DNA of 19,183 bases from Thermacetogenium sp. UBA4966. Lineage in GTDB: Bacteria; Bacillota; DSM-12270; Thermacetogeniales; Thermacetogeniaceae. Of this stretch, positions 15,912 to 19,183 are shown piece by piece. The stretch is from NCBI GenBank assembly GCA_002397275.1, contig DHAA01000054.1, positions 1 to 19,183 of the forward strand, read 5' to 3'. The translations under genes were made by a program, and so were the position numbers. Positions within the stretch are counted from its first letter, which is position 1. The number at the start of each line of letters is the position of its first letter. The notes beneath the pieces were generated by a model that did not search any database, had not been told where the DNA came from, and was given only the letters and a program-made list of their open reading frames with translations.

Positions 15912-16784
15912 GTGAGGGAAGGCTTGATCATCAAGGGCTATGGAGGCTTCTATTATGTCAGGTCAGGTGAGGAGACCTGGTGTTGCCGCGGGCGCGGCCG
16001 CCTGCGCCGCGAGCGCTCGCCGTTGCCGGGCGATTACGTCTTGTTCACGCCCCTGGAGAGGGGCGAGGGTGTCATTGAGTCGATTCAGCAGCGTAAAAAT
16101 GTCCTGCTCCGCCCCCCTGTAGCCAATATTGATCAGGTAGTTCTGGTGGTTTCTCTGGCCAGTCCGGATCCTGACCTCAAACTTCTTAACCGCTCTCTGG
16201 TTTTGTGTGAATTAAAAAAACTCGGAGTTGTCGTCTGTCTTAATAAAATCGATCTGCTGGAGCCGGGTCAAGCAGAGAACTTGGCCGATATTTACCGAAA
16301 AGCCGGTTACTCTACTATTTTCACATCCGCGCTCTATGGAGATGGGTTAGACAAACTGCACCGGGTTATCAGCGGTAAGGTATCTGTTCTATCCGGTCCC
16401 TCAGGCGTCGGCAAGTCTACGCTGCTCAACTCCCTGGATCCGAACCTTTCCTTGGAAACCGGAGAGATCAGCAGGAAATTGAAGAGAGGGAAACACACTA
16501 CCAGATATGTTGAACTAATACCTTTATGCGGCGGATTTATCGCTGATACACCTGGTTTCAGCAGCTTAGAACTGCCGGCGATGGAAAGGACTGAATTAAG
16601 CAGCTGTTTTCCGGAAATGAATCAATTTTCCGGTAAGTGCCGTTTTGGCGACTGCATTCATCTTGACGAGCCTGACTGCGCGGTGAAAAAGGCTGTGGAG
16701 ACGGGTTTAATCAGCGAGGCGCGTTATCAATACTACAAGCAGTTCCTCCAGGAGATTATCAGCAAGGAGCGTATCTACGAATGA
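15912..16784 (+). CDS. rsgA: Ribosome small-subunit-dependent GTPase RsgA
   Basis: This 290-residue, circularly permuted GTPase checks late maturation of the 30S subunit. An N-terminal OB-fold (about 1-68, with CRGRGRLRRE) is followed by G4 NKID (111-114), G1 GPSGVGKST (162-170) and G3 DTPGF (212-216), the order that marks this family. A C-terminal zinc site has Cys243, Cys248, His250 and Cys256. The GTG start at 15912 gives an N-terminus (REGLIIKGYGGFYYV) that lines up with Bacillus YloQ (also RsgA). The ribosome-binding site AAAGGGGG is 6 bases upstream in a possible hairpin. In Firmicutes the gene commonly follows the PASTA kinase gene, as here. Confidence 0.96.
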   Translation: MREGLIIKGYGGFYYVRSGEETWCCRGRGRLRRERSPLPGDYVLFTPLERGEGVIESIQQRKNVLLRPPVANIDQVVLVVSLASPDPDLKLLNRSLVLCELKKLGVVVCLNKIDLLEPGQAENLADIYRKAGYSTIFTSALYGDGLDKLHRVISGKVSVLSGPSGVGKSTLLNSLDPNLSLETGEISRKLKRGKHTTRYVELIPLCGGFIADTPGFSSLELPAMERTELSSCFPEMNQFSGKCRFGDCIHLDEPDCAVKKAVETGLISEARYQYYKQFLQEIISKERIYE

Positions 16785-17470
16785 GCATTATTAAAATTGC
16801 CCCTTCGGTTTTAACGGCAGATTTCAGTAATCTGGGAGTTCTCATCGAGAAATTGGAAAGAGGGGGCGCGGACGGCATCCATCTGGATATTATGGATGGA
16901 AACTTTGTCCCGAACATCACCTTTGGACCTCTGCTCCCCGCTTCTTTGCGCAAGATTACTTCTCTTCCCTTTGACGCCCACTTAATGGTGGAGCGTCCGG
17001 AACAATTTTTTTCCGCTTTTTCCGAAGCCGGTGTGAACAGTCTGACCATCCACGCGGAGACATGCCCGCATCTGCACCGCTCGGTGCAGATGATCAAAGA
17101 TCTGGGGATCGAGGCGGGAGTGGCTCTTAATCCGGCGACCCCGCTCAGCGTTCTGGATTATATTGTGCAGGATGTGGATGTGGTGCTGCTGATGACTGTG
17201 AACCCCGGCTGGGGCGGTCAAAAGTTTATCCCCGCACTTTACCGCAAGATCAGGGAATTGAGAGCAATGCTGATCAAAACCAAGTCCGGGGCGGACCTGC
17301 AGGTGGACGGCGGGATCAACTATGCTACTATAAAAATGGCTGTCGACTGCGGCGCCAATTCCCTGGTGATCGGCTCCGCCCTTATTGGGGAGCAGGATAT
17401 GGTCAAAGCCCTGCAGGATTACCGTGCCGCGGCCGAGGAAGCATGGGCCGGCAGCTGGTGGCGGGGTTAA
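16781..17470 (+). CDS. rpe: Ribulose-phosphate 3-epimerase
   Basis: This 229-residue TIM-barrel enzyme interconverts ribulose 5-phosphate and xylulose 5-phosphate in the pentose phosphate pathway. Conserved strings occur in order: APSVLTADFSNL, DGIHLDIMDGNFVPN, DAHLMVERPE, TVNPGWGGQKF and QVDGGIN. The metal and catalytic residues His34, Asp36, His67 and Asp176 are present. The start overlaps the rsgA stop (ATGA), with AAGGAG at 16764-16769. The C-terminus is slightly extended past the usual end with a Trp-rich tail (AWAGSWWRG). The pairing with rsgA after a PASTA kinase is a common Firmicutes order. Confidence 0.96.
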   Translation: MSIIKIAPSVLTADFSNLGVLIEKLERGGADGIHLDIMDGNFVPNITFGPLLPASLRKITSLPFDAHLMVERPEQFFSAFSEAGVNSLTIHAETCPHLHRSVQMIKDLGIEAGVALNPATPLSVLDYIVQDVDVVLLMTVNPGWGGQKFIPALYRKIRELRAMLIKTKSGADLQVDGGINYATIKMAVDCGANSLVIGSALIGEQDMVKALQDYRAAAEEAWAGSWWRG

Positions 17471-17565
17471 TGTAAAGGCGGGCAAAGCAATGTGCGTTTA
17501 TCATATCACCAGTACTGTTGCAAGGAGATAGAAAAGGACTATCAGAAACGCGGAGGTGGCAGATA

Positions 17566-18219
17566 ATGAACCAGCGTACAATTACAGTCAAAGGCACGGG
17601 CAGGGTATCTGCGAAACCTGACCTTGTTGTCATAGAAATGAACCTCGAAACAACAAAGAGAGATTACGCTCAGACGCTCGAACTTGCGACCGCCGAACTG
17701 GATTCATTGCGAACCGCTCTCGTAGCCGTTGGACACGACGACAAGGCGCTCAAAACGGCGAGTTTCAATATACAGACGAAGTACGAAAGCTATAAAAAAA
17801 ATGATGAATGGAAGCAACGGTTTGTAGGTTACACCTGCACTCACGGATTAAGCCTTGAATTTGATTTAGATATGCCTACACTTGGCAGAACACTTGGAGC
17901 GATTACCGAATGCAAAGCCGCGCCGCGTTTTAATATCCAGTTCTCTGTCAAAGACCCTGAAGCAGTCAAAGAGCAACTTCTCGAAAACGCAGTAAGAAAC
18001 GCCGCGGAGAAAGCTAAAATACTGGCGAAAGCGGCAGGGGTTAACCTCGGTGTGATAACCCATATCGAGTATTCGTGGGGCGATCTTCGGCTTTATTCCG
18101 AAACAGATATGAAGGTGTGCGAATGTGAGGCTGCCGCGCCAAAAGACCTTGCTATGGACATAGAACCAGACGACATCGACGCAAGCGACAACGTAACCGT
18201 TGTCTGGACGATTGAATAG
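17566..18219 (+). CDS. SIMPL domain (DUF541) protein, cytoplasmic type
   Basis: This 217-residue protein belongs to the SIMPL/DUF541 family. It begins with TITVKGTGRVSAKPDLVVIEMNLE and contains a long helix with AVRNAAEKAKILAKAAGV, both typical of the fold. Most known members have a signal peptide; this one starts directly at the domain and has none, so it is probably cytoplasmic. The C-terminal tail is acidic, with a CECE cluster. The molecular function is unknown; the family name comes from a mouse IRAK-binding protein, and some bacterial members form periplasmic oligomers. The start is ATG at 17566 with GGAGGTGG at 17552-17559. The 95 bases before it show no clear promoter or terminator. 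Confidence 0.85.
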   Translation: MNQRTITVKGTGRVSAKPDLVVIEMNLETTKRDYAQTLELATAELDSLRTALVAVGHDDKALKTASFNIQTKYESYKKNDEWKQRFVGYTCTHGLSLEFDLDMPTLGRTLGAITECKAAPRFNIQFSVKDPEAVKEQLLENAVRNAAEKAKILAKAAGVNLGVITHIEYSWGDLRLYSETDMKVCECEAAAPKDLAMDIEPDDIDASDNVTVVWTIE

Positions 18220-18272
18220 GGGGTGCCCTTATAGATATTCGGTTTTGTTCTCCCTTGGTGCTTGCTTTAAAA

Positions 18273-18319
18273 TAATTAAGCACGGCCAGGCCGATCAAGA
18301 CCTGGCCGTGCGTTAATGA
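18273..18319. terminator. Strong convergent hairpin between the SIMPL gene and the minus-strand surface-protein gene
   Basis: GCACGGCCAGG (18280-18290) and CCTGGCCGTGC (18301-18311) form a perfect 11-bp GC-rich stem with a 10-base loop; TTAA flanks can add pairs past a bulged G. On the minus strand the stem is followed by a T-rich stretch (complement of 18262-18279), the better terminator configuration. On the plus strand the following bases, GTTAATGAG, are less T-rich. It most likely ends the minus-strand transcript and perhaps both. The rest of the 18220-18349 gap holds nothing else I can support. Confidence 0.8.
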
Positions 18320-18349
18320 GTAAATTAATTTCTGCCTGCAGGTAAAAAC

Positions 18350-19183
18350 CTACAATCCATTTTCTTCTCTTCTTTTTCTGCTATAGAGATAGCCGCAGGC
18401 GCATAAGGCGATCAGCAGCAACGCTGCTGTCGTCGGCACGGCGCTGTGATCCCCTGTTGCAGAACCTGTCCCTGTCTGTTTGCCGCCGGCAGAAGGTTTG
18501 CCATTCTTATTCTCATCTCCCGGGAGAGGGGTCGGCTCGGGCTCTGCCTCGATCAGTTGCCCCACGACCGCGTACTTGCTCAGCGATTCCACGATGAAGG
18601 TTACTTTATTGCCCTCGATCTTCGTCGGCTCAATGTATTCGTAGCTTCCGTCCGCAAGCTGGTGGATGATCTTGATGTTTTTGTACTTGGTTAGATCGGG
18701 TACGGTTATGGTGATCTGCGCGGTCTTGCCGTCAAGCCGGTACTCCACAAGGCCGCTCTCAGTGAGCTCTTGCAGTGAGAGATCGTACATGCCCAGGATG
18801 CTTCTGCCGGCGCCCAGTTTGTTCTCCGCCTCTTTCCTCATGGCTTCGTAATCATCTTCCCCTTTGCTGATCGGCGTCGCGATGAGGACGATGTTCCAGG
18901 GGAGGTTGCCGATCTGTACGCCGTTGGAGGTGTGGTTGATCTTAGCCGCTTCTTCCCGCAGTGAGAGAAGCTTCTCTTGCAGTTTTTGATCAAGCTCTGC
19001 CTTTTCTTGATCGGAGAGCTTGTCGAAGGCTGTACTCGCTTTGAGCAAAGCAAGCTGATCTGCTTCTGAGCCGCTGATTGCCGCGGGCAACTCATCGATC
19101 AGTTTCTCCGCATCTTGAACAGGCTTCAGCAGCTGTGCCAGCGCCGCCTCCGCAGCCTTCAACTGATCGAGCTTGGTCACCAG
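18350..19183 (-). CDS. C-terminal part of a cell-surface protein with a sortase-type anchor-like tail (5' truncated by window edge)
   Basis: The frame is open to the right window edge, so at least 277 C-terminal residues of a larger protein are visible. Counting from a GTG at 19180, residues 1-80 are a charged helical segment (LKAAEAALAQLLKPVQDAEK and later) of the kind repeated in clostridial surface proteins. Residues 90-210 form a beta-rich module with IKIIHQLADGSYEYIEPT and ESLSKYAVVG, often found before the anchor. A Pro/Gly/Thr-rich linker (211-240) leads to ATGDHS, a hydrophobic segment (about 250-266) and the basic end SRKRREENGL. This layout matches wall-anchored proteins, but the motif lacks the classical LPxTG. 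Ligand and role are unknown. Confidence 0.8.
   Translation of the reverse strand: MVTKLDQLKAAEAALAQLLKPVQDAEKLIDELPAAISGSEADQLALLKASTAFDKLSDQEKAELDQKLQEKLLSLREEAAKINHTSNGVQIGNLPWNIVLIATPISKGEDDYEAMRKEAENKLGAGRSILGMYDLSLQELTESGLVEYRLDGKTAQITITVPDLTKYKNIKIIHQLADGSYEYIEPTKIEGNKVTFIVESLSKYAVVGQLIEAEPEPTPLPGDENKNGKPSAGGKQTGTGSATGDHSAVPTTAALLLIALCACGYLYSRKRREENGL

Noticed and set aside
15977..16030. Very GC-rich stretch at the start of rsgA
   Set aside because: It is explained by Arg- and Gly-rich coding sequence (CRGRGRLRRE) conserved in the RsgA OB-fold.
17471..17565. Possible promoter or terminator between rpe and the SIMPL gene
   Set aside because: TTTATCATAT resembles a -10 box but lacks a -35 partner, and the only stem (GATAG/CTATC) is 5 bp without a T-run.
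1..19183. CRISPR arrays, tRNA or rRNA genes, insertion sequences and phage genes
   Set aside because: I saw no spaced direct repeats, no tRNA cloverleaf or rRNA-like segment, and no transposase, integrase or phage reading frame on either strand.

Overview
The window is a gene-dense stretch of a Gram-positive chromosome, most likely an anaerobic Firmicute of class Clostridia. The evidence is an LL-diaminopimelate-aminotransferase-type gene, the remA-gmk-rpoZ-coaBC and priA-def-fmt-rsmB blocks, a PASTA-type Ser/Thr kinase followed by rsgA and rpe, and a cell-wall-anchor-like C-terminus at the right edge. Base composition is close to even. GTG and TTG starts are frequent: yicC, gmk, rpoZ, fmt, rsmB and rsgA. 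No rRNA, tRNA, insertion sequence, phage gene or CRISPR array was seen.

Layout. (1) 1-5132, plus strand: the 3' part of an aminotransferase gene (dapL-like), then yicC, remA, gmk, rpoZ, coaBC and metK, tightly packed with overlaps and closed by a probable intrinsic terminator at about 5168-5211. (2) 5277-10190: priA, def, fmt and rsmB, for replication restart, N-terminal formyl-methionine metabolism and 16S rRNA methylation. (3) 10195-15888: a signalling and cell-wall module made of a DUF3662-FHA protein, an FHA-FtsW/RodA fusion, a short class B penicillin-binding protein and a PASTA-domain Ser/Thr kinase (PknB/PrkC). (4) 15912-17470: rsgA (ribosome-assembly GTPase) and rpe (ribulose-phosphate epimerase). 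(5) 17566-18219: a SIMPL/DUF541 protein. (6) 18350-19183, minus strand: the C-terminal part of a surface protein, separated from the SIMPL gene by a strong convergent hairpin at 18280-18311.

How the genes work together. Region 3 is the most interesting part. It resembles the actinobacterial fhaA-fhaB-pstP-rodA-pbpA-pknA-pknB cluster in condensed form. The FHA phosphothreonine reader and the SEDS glycan polymerase are one protein, its partner transpeptidase follows, and the muropeptide-sensing kinase closes the set. No PP2C phosphatase gene lies in it. The layout suggests that kinase output is wired directly to the SEDS-PBP peptidoglycan synthase. This is inference from domain content and gene order.

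Non-coding points worth a look are a 10-bp hairpin placed exactly between a Shine-Dalgarno-like sequence and the yicC start, an (AAG)5-A7 tract in pknB just before its membrane segment, and an rsgA ribosome-binding site that overlaps a terminator-like hairpin. No gene-free stretch exceeds 300 bases; the longest gaps are 5133-5276 and 18220-18349.
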